Source of the DNA: Sphingomonas_B tabacisoli
Lineage (GTDB): Bacteria; Pseudomonadota; Alphaproteobacteria; Sphingomonadales; Sphingomonadaceae
DNA: 64,000 nucleotides
Assembly: GCF_042678385.1 (NCBI RefSeq)
Contig: NZ_JBHUDY010000001.1
Location: 1,178,001-1,242,000 of the forward strand
Direction: 5' to 3'
This document shows, piece by piece, positions 51,959 to 60,692 of this stretch. How positions within the stretch are numbered: the first letter of the stretch is position 1; each line of letters starts with the position of its first letter. Below the pieces are notes generated by a model that was not told the origin of the DNA, searched no databases, and saw only the letters and a program-made list of their open reading frames with translations. The position numbers and the translations under genes are program-made.

Positions 51959-53473
51959 ATGAATATCTCGCTCCTCCTGGAAATGGCGGCGGAGGCCGCG
52001 CCCGATCGCTTCGGCCTCGTTTGCGACGGCAAGCGCTGGACTTATAATGATCTGCTAGCCGCCGCTCGGGGCGCCTGCGAACTGATCAAGAAAACGAAGG
52101 TGGAATACGTCGCCCTTCTCGATGAGAGCAGCGAGGCGGCGGTAATCGCCTTGTTCGGCGCGGCGCTGGCTGGCGTGCCTTACTGCCCCCTCAACTACCG
52201 CTTGGCTGACACCGACCTGGCGGCCCTTCTGCAGCGCCTCACTCCGGCGCTGGCAGTCGGCGATCGCGAGCGGGTGGTACGCATCGCTGGGGATCAGGAG
52301 CACACGGTGCTGACGCGTGAGGCGTTCGTCGCGGAAGCGCGGGAGCTTGCTCCGGGCCAGGAAGACCGAGAATACTACTGCGGCGAGGGCATTGCCGTGC
52401 AACTTTTCACCAGCGGCACCACGGCGACACCGAAGGCTGCGATCTTGCGACATGCGAATCTGCTTGGTTACATCCTCGGCTCCGTCGAATTTGCCTCGGC
52501 CGATGAAGATGACGCTGCGCTGATTGTGGTGCCGCCATATCACATCGCCGGCATCTCAGCGCTCATGTCGTCGATCTATGCTGGCAGGCGAATGGTCATG
52601 CTGCCGGCGTTCAGCCCCGAGGACTGGCTTGCGCTGGTACGCGAGGAGAGGGTGACCAACGCTTTCGTGGTGCCCACAATGCTAAACCGGATCGTCGCGG
52701 AGATGCACAAAGCGCCCGGAGCCGAGGTCTCTTCACTGCGTGCCATAGCCTATGGTGGTGGAAAAATGCCGCTCGAAGTTATCCAGAAGGCACTCGCGTT
52801 GTTCCCTCACACCCATTTCACTAATGCCTATGGGCTGACCGAGACCAGCTCCACTATTTCCCTGCTTGGCCCCGATGACCATCGGCTGGCCGCCCAGTCG
52901 GAAGATCCCAAGATCCGCGCGCGGCTAACGTCGCTTGGGCAGCCGCTTCCCAGTGTCGAGATCGAAATCCGTAACGAGAGCGGAAAGCGGCTCGGACCGG
53001 GCGAGCACGGTGAGATCTATGTGCGCGGCGATCAAGTTTCAGGCGAATACAGGGAGACGAGCGCCCTGGTCGAAGGCGGGTGGTTCCCGACTCGAGACGC
53101 CGGTTACATGGACGAGGACGGATATTTGTTCCTCTCCGGACGCGCCGACGACGTGATCGTGCGTGGGGGCGAAAACATCTCGCCGGGAGAAATCGAGGAT
53201 GTCCTGCTGACCCACCCGGCGATTAGCGACGCTTGCGCGTGCGCGATCGCGTCGGCGGAATGGGGGGAGGCGGTGGGTGTCGCGGTGGTCGTGCGGGCAG
53301 GTCACGCAACTCCTTCCGACGGCGAGGTCAGGGCATTGGTGCGTGCCCGTTTGCGCTCCAGCCGCGTACCCGAGAGGATCGCCGTGGTTGCCGAGCTGCC
53401 GTACAATGACATGGGCAAGTTGCTGCGCCGCGAGGTGAAGCAGGTTCTTCTGACAGGCACTCTCTGCGAATAG
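51959..53473 (+). CDS. AMP-forming acyl-CoA synthetase
   Basis: 504 residues of the adenylate-forming family: P-loop FTSGTTATPKAAILRH, NAYGLTETSS, YMDEDGYLFLSGRADDVIVRGGENISPGEIEDVLLTHP and the C-terminal catalytic Lys region MGKLLRREV. It activates the pathway acid to a CoA thioester. It is divergent from the bifunctional enzyme gene and would be the entry enzyme (an LvaE-like role) for this region. Confidence 0.93.
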   Translation: MNISLLLEMAAEAAPDRFGLVCDGKRWTYNDLLAAARGACELIKKTKVEYVALLDESSEAAVIALFGAALAGVPYCPLNYRLADTDLAALLQRLTPALAVGDRERVVRIAGDQEHTVLTREAFVAEARELAPGQEDREYYCGEGIAVQLFTSGTTATPKAAILRHANLLGYILGSVEFASADEDDAALIVVPPYHIAGISALMSSIYAGRRMVMLPAFSPEDWLALVREERVTNAFVVPTMLNRIVAEMHKAPGAEVSSLRAIAYGGGKMPLEVIQKALALFPHTHFTNAYGLTETSSTISLLGPDDHRLAAQSEDPKIRARLTSLGQPLPSVEIEIRNESGKRLGPGEHGEIYVRGDQVSGEYRETSALVEGGWFPTRDAGYMDEDGYLFLSGRADDVIVRGGENISPGEIEDVLLTHPAISDACACAIASAEWGEAVGVAVVVRAGHATPSDGEVRALVRARLRSSRVPERIAVVAELPYNDMGKLLRREVKQVLLTGTLCE

Positions 53474-53511
53474 CCTCCCATTCGCACGGGCCAGTTCCTA
53501 ATCGGCGGTTT

Positions 53512-54261
53512 TCACGCGCTATAGCCGGCGTCGGCGCCAATGATTTGGCCGCTGATGTCGGTCGCGTCATCAGACAGGAGCCAAAGCGCAAGTGAGGCGA
53601 TGTTATTGGGGTCGACATATCGGCGCAGCACAGTGTCCTGCATGAAGTTCTCGACCAGTGTCCTCTTGTATTTGGGTAGGTTCGGGATTTCGTCGACCTT
53701 GTCGGTATCGACAACTCCCGGCGCGATCCCGTTGCAGCGAATGTTCATGGCGCCAGCATCGCGGGCAAGTTGCCGGATCATGCCCCCGACGGCCATTTTG
53801 GGAATGCTCGACATCCCGTCGTAAGCCGCAGTGCGCAGAATCGCGGCGGTGAGCAGAACCACGATCGGACCGCCCCCAGTAAGGGCCATGCGTCGGGCTG
53901 CTGACTGCATGATGTGAAAGCTGCCATAGACATCGAGCTCCATCACGCGTCGAAATTCCGCGAATTCGGCTTCTTGGAAGGGGTACACCGCAAAGAGAGA
54001 TCCCGTCGCGCAAAGCACTCCGGACAGGTGCCCGTCGATGCTTTCCGATCGAGCAAGGAAGCTATCAACGGCTTGAGCATCGCGGATGTCGACCTGATCC
54101 GCTTCCACGTCCGCACCATCTTCGCACAGGCTACGGGCGAGCGCCTTGGATTGATCTTCCTGTGACCAGTAGGTGAAACGAATTCGATGTCTCGACGCCA
54201 ATTTGCGAACGATGGCTTGACCGATGCGGCCGCTTCCTCCGAACAACGCAATGGTACCCAT
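53512..54261 (-). CDS. Short-chain dehydrogenase-like protein lacking the catalytic Tyr
   Basis: 249 residues starting at the ATG at 54261. The cofactor loop is FGGSGRIGQA and the C-terminus DISGQIIGADAGYSA is SDR-like. The usual YxxxK reads SSIPK: Lys155 is present but Ser151 replaces Tyr, and the upstream catalytic Ser position is Thr138. The nearest Tyr (Tyr147) is out of register. It may be a non-catalytic partner or use another mechanism. It is a single gene convergent with the synthetase. Confidence 0.8.
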   Translation of the reverse strand: MGTIALFGGSGRIGQAIVRKLASRHRIRFTYWSQEDQSKALARSLCEDGADVEADQVDIRDAQAVDSFLARSESIDGHLSGVLCATGSLFAVYPFQEAEFAEFRRVMELDVYGSFHIMQSAARRMALTGGGPIVVLLTAAILRTAAYDGMSSIPKMAVGGMIRQLARDAGAMNIRCNGIAPGVVDTDKVDEIPNLPKYKRTLVENFMQDTVLRRYVDPNNIASLALWLLSDDATDISGQIIGADAGYSA

Positions 54262-54537
54262 GGAGCGTTCCTTCAGCTAGGCACATCGTGCCTCCCGTTC
54301 TGGCGCGGCACGGGCCGGCGCTGTCGAACTAGGGCACGTACTTCGGCCGATCGCTTCCTAGTCGCCTGAGCGCCTCAGCCACCTCTCAATAGAGTTAGCT
54401 CGCGATTTTCGCTTCGCCCGAGCCGCGCGGCGGCTGGGTGCGCGTGCCAGATTGCAACTTAGGCTTTGCTGCAGCATCGCGCGGCCATAACATTTCTATC
54501 GTGTGCGCCCATAGCAGGTCTGTCTTATCGCTGCTGG

Positions 54538-54870
54538 TCAGCACGAGCGAGACAATGAACTCGAAAAAAACAACACGGCGTGGGCGATTCGGAAAGCGGC
54601 GGCACTCGCTGCATTGAACGACTGCATTATGGGGTTGCGATCAGCCGCCGTGACGACGCGCGCCGCGTCCATCGAACGGATCAATATCCGACCGATTTCG
54701 GTCAACCCTTCTGCGGTCATGTTTCGGCGCAATCGCGCTTCGATTTCCTGGACGGTGCGGGGCCCGAGATCGAGAGATGCCAGCTCGACCGCGCGCGCCC
54801 GGATCCCCTAGGCGATCTACTCGCGGGTAATGATCAGATTCTGGCCGCGATCGTCTACGGCGCGCACCAT
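54538..54870 (-). pseudogene. Degenerate GntR-family regulator remnant
   Basis: The minus strand reads MVRAVDDRGQNLIITRE, stop, IA, stop, GIRARAVELASLDLGPRTVQEIEARLRRNMTAEGLTEIG. The order I-I-(x)-G-x-R-L, ELA, LGPRT, EAL-like and AEGL fits the GntR helix-turn-helix with two in-frame stops. The open frame ends at 54538 without an effector domain. It is a decayed copy, not a functional gene. Confidence 0.45.
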
Positions 54871-55677
54871 GATGTGGGTGTGCGGGTGGCTTGTATTGAA
54901 TCGCGGTTCTCACGCCTCGGCGCCGATTTGCGGCACCGGGTCTGCCTAATCAGATTTCCGTGCAAATCAAGCTCTTGAGGCAGCTAATGAAAACAAGTGA
55001 ATGATTCGCCGGGCCATCGGGCAGCAGGGGCGCTGGGGTGCGCTGTGTTCGACCAGCATCATTGCTATCAGGACCGCAAACTTAGGCAACTAGGTGGTCG
55101 AGTCCCGTCAATACGGGAACCAGGCGCCAAGCTTCGAGATTCGAGCCGGCCAGCGGTCTGCTCGAGTCAGTCAGTGTCTTCACATCAACGTGGTCATCTC
55201 GGCAGTCGCGTGCTGTATCCTCGACAAATACTGGGCTAAACATAAATGCTACAGGTTCAGCAAATGTTTGCTGGTCTTTTGCAGACTGTCCAGGGGCCGC
55301 TCATGCTCAGCAATACGCCGCCACAAGTGCTCGGCCGGTTCCTTTCTTAGTTCGAGCTGCCGCCTATTTTTGTCGAATCCGCCGTACGTGCTTGCCGCCT
55401 GTTAAATAGGACAGTCGACGCGATCTTCTACGATGTGCCTGGTCCGCGGAGACTTGGGCGATGCGGATGGGTCGCCGCACGCGAGGGCGAGAAACTTCCG
55501 TCGCGTACGTCCGACTTCGACGTCCTGAGGGACCCTGGACGAGTCGCTTCTCTTGATCGATGGTTTCTCCCGTCGTGCGCCGATCTAAAAACGTCGAGGC
55601 TTACAGGGAGAAGATGTGGCAAGCCGAGATGGACTCGCAACTCATCTGTCTTCGTGGCCGCGCAGGCTGACCTCGGG
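54871..55677. other. Gene-poor stretch between GntR remnant and acetyltransferase gene
   Basis: No frame here shows family motifs together with a ribosome site. A 36-codon plus-strand frame ending at the TGA near 55670 (MVSPVVRRSKNVEAYREKM) could be the tail of a lost gene. Small palindromes such as TCCCGT/ACGGGA at 55103-55118 occur. The stretch is probably recombination debris. Confidence 0.4.
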
Positions 55678-56160
55678 TCAGAGCAGCTGATACATCACAA
55701 GCGCATCTACGTAGCCGGCCGTAGGGTGCAGAAATGCTTGAGGGAGACGACCAACTGTCTCGAAGCCGAGCGAGTGCCATAATCGTACAGCGCGCTCATT
55801 GGTGCTCACGACAAAGTTGAACTGCATCGCACGGTAACCGCGGCTGCGCGCGTACGCCAGCGAGTGCTCGCACATCCGCCGGGCAACGCCTCGCCCGGCG
55901 GCCACCGCGCTCGTCATGTAGCCGCAGTTGCAGACGTGGCGACCGCCGCCGGGCTGGTTCGGCCGGATGAAGTAGGTGCCTACCACGACTCCATCATCTT
56001 CGGCGACGAACGTCTCCTTGTCGGATGCCGTCCAATAAGCGAGGGCGTCAGCCTCGCTCATGCTGGGATCGAGAGAATAAGTTTCTCCTCGGCGAATTGT
56101 CGGCACGATTATTGCTGAAATGGCTGCAGCGTGACGCCGTTCGGCTGGTCGTATAAGCAT
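55678..56160 (-). CDS. GNAT-family N-acetyltransferase
   Basis: A 160-residue acetyltransferase with the GNAT core: LIRPAERRHAAAISAI, VAEDDGVVVGTYFIRPN, the acetyl-CoA loop VAAGRGVARRMCEHSLAYARSRGY and NERAVRLWHSLGFETVGRLP. The substrate is unknown. It is a single gene in a gene-poor stretch, unrelated in obvious function to the catabolic genes. Confidence 0.88.
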   Translation of the reverse strand: MLIRPAERRHAAAISAIIVPTIRRGETYSLDPSMSEADALAYWTASDKETFVAEDDGVVVGTYFIRPNQPGGGRHVCNCGYMTSAVAAGRGVARRMCEHSLAYARSRGYRAMQFNFVVSTNERAVRLWHSLGFETVGRLPQAFLHPTAGYVDALVMYQLL

Positions 56161-56290
56161 GCGGACTGGAATAGCTCGTGGACGAGAGGACTGCTATCGA
56201 TGGCCAGCCAATGGTTCGCAGTTGGTCGTCTGCCCATTGCAACCGGGCGCGCGGGACCTTCGGCGCCTTCCAAACCTGCTGCGAGCGATC

Positions 56291-56605
56291 CTATCGACTG
56301 GCCAGTTGCCCTGGGGTGAGTATTAGAGACGCGAATGTGGAGCTCTCCGGCTTCTGGGTTATCGCTGCCATCACGGCACCGAAAAGAGACTTCGGGATGG
56401 CTTTGGAGCTTCCTCTATAAGCCCCCGCGGAACACCATTTTTCTATAAACAGATGATCGGCAGGCGAAACAACATCGTGAAGGATGTCGACTTCAATAAG
56501 TCCCGGAAGGCCCGGCACCGCGTTGGCCAGCTCTTCAAGAGCGGCGCACAGATCATCGCTCTTTCCGGGCGCCGCGGTCATCCGGTAGATCCGTGATACT
56601 GTCAT
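56291..56605 (-). CDS. Antibiotic biosynthesis monooxygenase (ABM) domain protein
   Basis: 104 residues of a dimeric ferredoxin-like fold (SRIYRMTAAPGKSDDLCAALEELANAV, PGLIEVDILHDVVSPADHLFIEKWCSAGAYRG). The ATG at 56605 is preferred with GGGAG upstream; a GTG lies two codons earlier. ABM proteins are small cofactor-free oxygenases or quinone-handling proteins. The specific role here is unknown. Confidence 0.75.
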   Translation of the reverse strand: MTVSRIYRMTAAPGKSDDLCAALEELANAVPGLPGLIEVDILHDVVSPADHLFIEKWCSAGAYRGSSKAIPKSLFGAVMAAITQKPESSTFASLILTPGQLASR

Positions 56606-56954
56606 GGTCACTCCCGGGCCTCCAAACTGAAGCAGCTGTTGTCAGAACAAAGAATCGAACCTTAAATTTCATTAGCCTGTTACCAAGCAGGCAACCTGCT
56701 CCAAGTTCTCAGCGCTATCGAACAAATCGCTCGAATCCGCTCATGAAAGTTATGCATGTCCATAACTGCATAGGACCGGCAGGCATTATCCAAACCCTCA
56801 TTCTCGAAGGCTTTAATAGGCCATGGATCACTTTCGGATTATCGAGTTCAATGGGTAGCGACACGCAGATAACCGCATAAAGAAAATGCATTAGAGCGGA
56901 CCCGCTCGCTTCGACTATTCGACTTGGCATGTAGTCGAAGGACCCGCTTGGGAC
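56606..56954. other. AT-richer promoter region before the flavin module
   Basis: No convincing gene. The stretch is richer in A/T than its surroundings and holds an inverted repeat TATGCA/TGCATA (near 56752-56773). It probably carries the promoter and operator of the rightward operon starting at 56955. No FMN riboswitch pattern was recognised. Confidence 0.4.
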
Positions 56955-58091
56955 GTGCCCGAACGAAATTACCATTCTCATGTCGTTGGGCCACTGCCAC
57001 GACCACCACAGCAGATGACGGCCTGGCGTTCTCGCTATGGCGAGTTTTCCGGCAATCCGGCGATAAGCGCCGAGCCGATCTCACCGGCGCAGTACAAGGC
57101 GGTCGAGGACCGCGCGGTCGACGAGTTGATCGCGCTTCAGGAGCGCTCCGGTCTCGACATCATGACCGATGGCCATGTGCGGCGCTCGACCTTCCTCGAA
57201 CCCCTGAGCGGCGCGTTGAACGGTGTCGGAATCTTGCCAGGACAGGGCAGATCCCGTTCCGGCGGCATAGCTGTGACGGCCAAGGTTTCACGCAAGCGCT
57301 CCATGACAGTGGAGGAGTTCGTTTATCTCCGGTCGAGGTCGACCAAGCCCATCAAGATATCTCTCCCAAGCCCTTTGTCCGCGCTTGGCCTTCATGTCCC
57401 GGAATATTCTGCCCGGGCTTATCCTGATCCGTTTGATCTTGTCCGCGATCTGTCGGACCTTATTCGCCACGAGTGCGAGGAGTTAGCGGTTCTCGGATGC
57501 GAGTTGATCCAGCTCGACGTCCCCCTCGATTGGCTCACTCACTCAGAACCTCGAGACGATGCCCGATACGACATAGATCCGGAAAGGCTATTGGCCGACG
57601 GGCTCGAGATTCTGAACGCCACTGTCGACGTGCCGGGCGTCAGTTTCATCTTGAATGCGAGCGTCACCGGGACGGCAAATCGCGCTGCAAATGCCGGCGG
57701 CGGGTTCGCGGCCATTGCCAAAGCTGTGTTCGAAAGATGCTCGCGCTTTTCCGGATTCGTGTTCCCGATCCGACCTGCGCAGCTCGACGACATCGCGGCA
57801 CTGGCACACTGTCCCCCAGACAAGACGATAACTCTGGGGCTGATCGACGTATATGTCGATCATCTGGCCAAGTCGGGCGACGACCTCCGCAAACTTCTCG
57901 CTCGGGCATCTCGCTACCTGCCAAAGGAAAATATTGCCGTGACGACTCACGGAGACCTGCGGGAATCCAGCATGGAACAGGCCGAGAAGGTCCTAGGGTC
58001 TCTCGTCCGAATGGCAGACGAAATCGTGGGCAGGGACAAGCCGGCACGGTCCTCCCGCGCTGACGCCGGCGCCCAAACACGAGGTAGATGA
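56955..58091 (+). CDS. MetE-like (cobalamin-independent methionine synthase family) protein without zinc ligands
   Basis: 378 residues from a GTG start. It has the family opening HVVGPLPRP, RSGLDIMTDGHVRRSTF and IQLDVPLDW, and a closing LGLIDVYVDHLAKSGDDLRKLLARAS. The zinc-binding positions of MetE are replaced: N234-A-S236 for the His-x-Cys site, PIRP for the Glu region, and HGD at 332-334 where the last Cys should be. It is therefore probably not a thiol methyltransferase of the usual kind. It leads an operon with a flavin monooxygenase, RibB and flavin reductase. Confidence 0.8.
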   Translation: MPERNYHSHVVGPLPRPPQQMTAWRSRYGEFSGNPAISAEPISPAQYKAVEDRAVDELIALQERSGLDIMTDGHVRRSTFLEPLSGALNGVGILPGQGRSRSGGIAVTAKVSRKRSMTVEEFVYLRSRSTKPIKISLPSPLSALGLHVPEYSARAYPDPFDLVRDLSDLIRHECEELAVLGCELIQLDVPLDWLTHSEPRDDARYDIDPERLLADGLEILNATVDVPGVSFILNASVTGTANRAANAGGGFAAIAKAVFERCSRFSGFVFPIRPAQLDDIAALAHCPPDKTITLGLIDVYVDHLAKSGDDLRKLLARASRYLPKENIAVTTHGDLRESSMEQAEKVLGSLVRMADEIVGRDKPARSSRADAGAQTRGR

Positions 58092-58945
58092 ATGTATCTC
58101 GGTATCTTTCTTGGGCCCTCGTCGCGAGGGCCCGGCAATGATCACGATGTGATCAGGCTCTGTCTCGATCAAGCCGCGCAGGCGGCGAAGGCGGGGTTCG
58201 CTCTCATCACTTTCGTGGAACAGCACTTCAACAGCTACGAGCCTTATTGCAATCCGTTCCTGATAGGCGCCCGCCTGTCTCCCTATCCTAAGCAGGCCTA
58301 TTTCGGCACGACTATCGTGCCGCTTCCCTTACACCATCCTTTGCGTCTTGCCGAAGATATCAACGTTCTTGATGTCCTGACACGCGGGCAACTGATTGTC
58401 GGGCGGTCTGCCGGCCGCGTCGGCTACTCGCGAGACCTCGAAAATTTCGGCGCTGACCTTAAGCGGCGTCACGAGATGTTCGCGAGTAAGCTGGACATTA
58501 TGCGGCGCGCCTGGGTCAAGCAGGCGGACGATCCGGACCTGATGATCGAGACCGACTTCGATGTTCGCGCCGTCAGCGGGCCCGAAGCTCGGATGATGCC
58601 TGCCCCATACCTCGCGGGTGGCCCGCTTCTGGCCGTCGGGTCGAACACGGATGCTACAACACCACAGGCGCGCTCGGCCTGCCGATGTTCCTCGCTCCAT
58701 GCCCGCTCGAGACGGCGGCCCGAAAGTTCATGCTTTATCGCGCTGCGCTGGGCGGTGCCGGCCATTCTGACGCGTCGGTCGCTCGCAAATTGCAGATGTC
58801 GATGGTCACAAAGGCAGTCATTGTCGGTGAGACGGATCTGGCGGCGCAGCTGCGAAGCGATCGCAGGGTCACGGACATCATGCGGACAACGCCGCCGAGA
58901 ACGACCGGTGTCGGTCGCACTCAAATCATGAGAGCCCAATTATGA
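58092..58945 (+). pseudogene. LLM-class flavin-dependent monooxygenase, frameshifted
   Basis: Residues 1-185 match luciferase-like monooxygenases (MYLGIFLGPSSRGPG, FVEQHFNSYEPYCNP, TTIVPLPLHHPLRLAEDINVLD, GRVGYSRDLENFG). Near 58645-58655 the frame shifts by one missing base, and the second frame continues YNTTGALGLPMFLAPCPLETAARKFMLYRAAL to a stop at 58945 that overlaps the next start by 4 nt (ATGA). The uncorrected frame gives an Arg-rich tail. The single frameshift is either a real inactivation or a sequencing error. Total length is about 284 residues, short for the family. Confidence 0.8.
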
Positions 58946-60060
58946 CTGAGCAAACTCTGTCCGTATCTCGATCGCATCCCATCCTCGCCACCACCGAGGA
59001 GATTGTAGACGAAGCCCGCAACGGACGCATGTTCATTCTGGTCGATGACGAAGATCGAGAGAATGAAGGCGATCTTGTGATCCCTGCCCAGATGGTGACA
59101 CCGGCCGCGATCACATTCATGGCACGGCACAGAAAAAGATTGATCTGCCTCGCCTTGTCTAAGCCGCGAGTCGATCAACTCGGACTCACGTTAATGAGCA
59201 CCCGCAATGAGACACGACACGAGACCGCATTCACGGTCTCCATCGAAGCGCGAACAGGGGTGACTACGGGGATTTCGGCTGCCGATCGAGCGCACACGGT
59301 CGCAGTGGCGATCGACGCATCGAAAGGTCCTGAGGAAATCGTCACCCCGGGCCACGTCTTCCCGCTGATCGCACGCCCCGGGGGCGTACTTGTCAGGGCC
59401 GGTCACACGGAAGCAGCTGTCGATGTGTCGCGGCTTGCCGGTCTCAATCCTTCGGGCGTCATCTGCGAGATCATGAAGGATGACGGTACGATGGCGCGCA
59501 TGGATGATCTCGTCGCGTTCGCGCAGCTGCACGGCCTCAAGATTGGAACCATCCGCGATCTCATCGCCTTCCGACGCCGCCATGATCACAACGTCGAGAA
59601 AGTCACCACCGCCAGCTTTGAAAGTCGCTGGGGTGGGGACTGGCAAGCGATTACCTATCGTAACAAGGCCGTGGGCGCCGAAACTCTTGTTCTCGTGAAG
59701 GGCAAGCTCGATCTCTCCCGCCCGACCCTCGTCCGGATGCACGCACTGAATATATTCGCCGACACGCTGGGCGAGATCGGCGCGCGCAAGGCCTTGCTTG
59801 CCTCGGCCATGCAGGCGATCGCAAACGAAGGCAGCGGTGTCGTCGTCGTGTTGAATCGCGGCATGCAGCTTTCCGAGATTGTCCGGAGCCGTGCCGAAAT
59901 AGCTGTGCCCGAGATGGAGGCGCTTCGCGATTACGGGATCGGCGCCCAAATCCTTGCCGAGTTGGGCATCCACGAAATGGTCCTGCTCACGAACTCGCAT
60001 CGGACGCTTGTCGCGCTTGATGGTTACGGCCTGAACATCGTCGAAGAGCGTCGTCTCTGA
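58942..60060 (+). CDS. ribB: 3,4-dihydroxy-2-butanone-4-phosphate synthase (RibB) with degenerate GTP cyclohydrolase II-like domain
   Basis: 372 residues. The RibB domain has DDEDRENEGDLVIPA, the RPGGVLVRAGHTEAAVDVSRLAGL loop and PSGVICEI, so it should make the four-carbon precursor of riboflavin from ribulose 5-phosphate. The C-terminal domain follows the fold of GTP cyclohydrolase II but lacks its zinc cysteines (VRMHALNIFADTLGEIGARK), so it is probably inactive, as in other alphaproteobacterial RibBs. It is likely a second copy that supplies flavin for the adjacent monooxygenase and reductase. Confidence 0.9.
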   Translation: MTEQTLSVSRSHPILATTEEIVDEARNGRMFILVDDEDRENEGDLVIPAQMVTPAAITFMARHRKRLICLALSKPRVDQLGLTLMSTRNETRHETAFTVSIEARTGVTTGISAADRAHTVAVAIDASKGPEEIVTPGHVFPLIARPGGVLVRAGHTEAAVDVSRLAGLNPSGVICEIMKDDGTMARMDDLVAFAQLHGLKIGTIRDLIAFRRRHDHNVEKVTTASFESRWGGDWQAITYRNKAVGAETLVLVKGKLDLSRPTLVRMHALNIFADTLGEIGARKALLASAMQAIANEGSGVVVVLNRGMQLSEIVRSRAEIAVPEMEALRDYGIGAQILAELGIHEMVLLTNSHRTLVALDGYGLNIVEERRL

Positions 60061-60142
60061 CGATGATGAGGTTTCCTGCACGCGATCTTTTCTGCGGACG
60101 ATCCAAAGCTTCGGGCGCGCAGCCAATGCAAGGAAGACTGGC

Positions 60143-60634
60143 ATGATTGACGAAGCGAGCTTCCGCCGCGTTCTGGGGCACTATCCCACGGGTGTCTGCG
60201 TCGTGACCGCAATCGACGAGGACGGCGCGGCGGCAGCATTGGTCGTGGGATCTTTCACTTCAGCATCGCTCGATCCGCCTCTGGTCGCCTTCTTTCCCGG
60301 AAGGCGGTCAACTACCTGGCCTCGCATCGAGGCAGTGGGCAGATACTGCGTGAATATACTTGCCGACGATCAACGGCTCTTGTGCAAGCAGCTGGCGGCA
60401 GCGGGGCCGGACAAGTTCACCGGTGTTTCACATCACCTGTCGGCCAATGGCTCGCCGCGGATTGAAGGCAGCGTTGCCTGGATCGATTGCGATCTTGAGG
60501 CCTGTCACGAGGCGGGAGACCACAGAATCGCCATTGGCCGTGTGACGGATCTGGAAGTCAGGAATTCAGTCGATCCGCTGGTATTTCTGCGCGGCGGCTT
60601 CGGGACATTCGCTCCCCACCTGGCGATCGCATAA
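60143..60634 (+). CDS. Flavin reductase (HpaC/DIM6 family)
   Basis: 163 residues of the split-barrel flavin reductase family: FRRVLGHYPTGVCVVTA, VVGSFTSASLDPPLVAFF, NILADDQ and FLRGGFGTFAPH. It reduces free FMN or FAD with NAD(P)H and hands it to a two-component monooxygenase. The obvious partner is the frameshifted LLM gene two genes upstream, or another oxygenase outside the window. Confidence 0.9.
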   Translation: MIDEASFRRVLGHYPTGVCVVTAIDEDGAAAALVVGSFTSASLDPPLVAFFPGRRSTTWPRIEAVGRYCVNILADDQRLLCKQLAAAGPDKFTGVSHHLSANGSPRIEGSVAWIDCDLEACHEAGDHRIAIGRVTDLEVRNSVDPLVFLRGGFGTFAPHLAIA

Positions 60635-60692
60635 GCCAGTGATGCGCGAAGCGTCGGCACGCGATCGCCATTACGCAACGCAGGCCGGTCAT

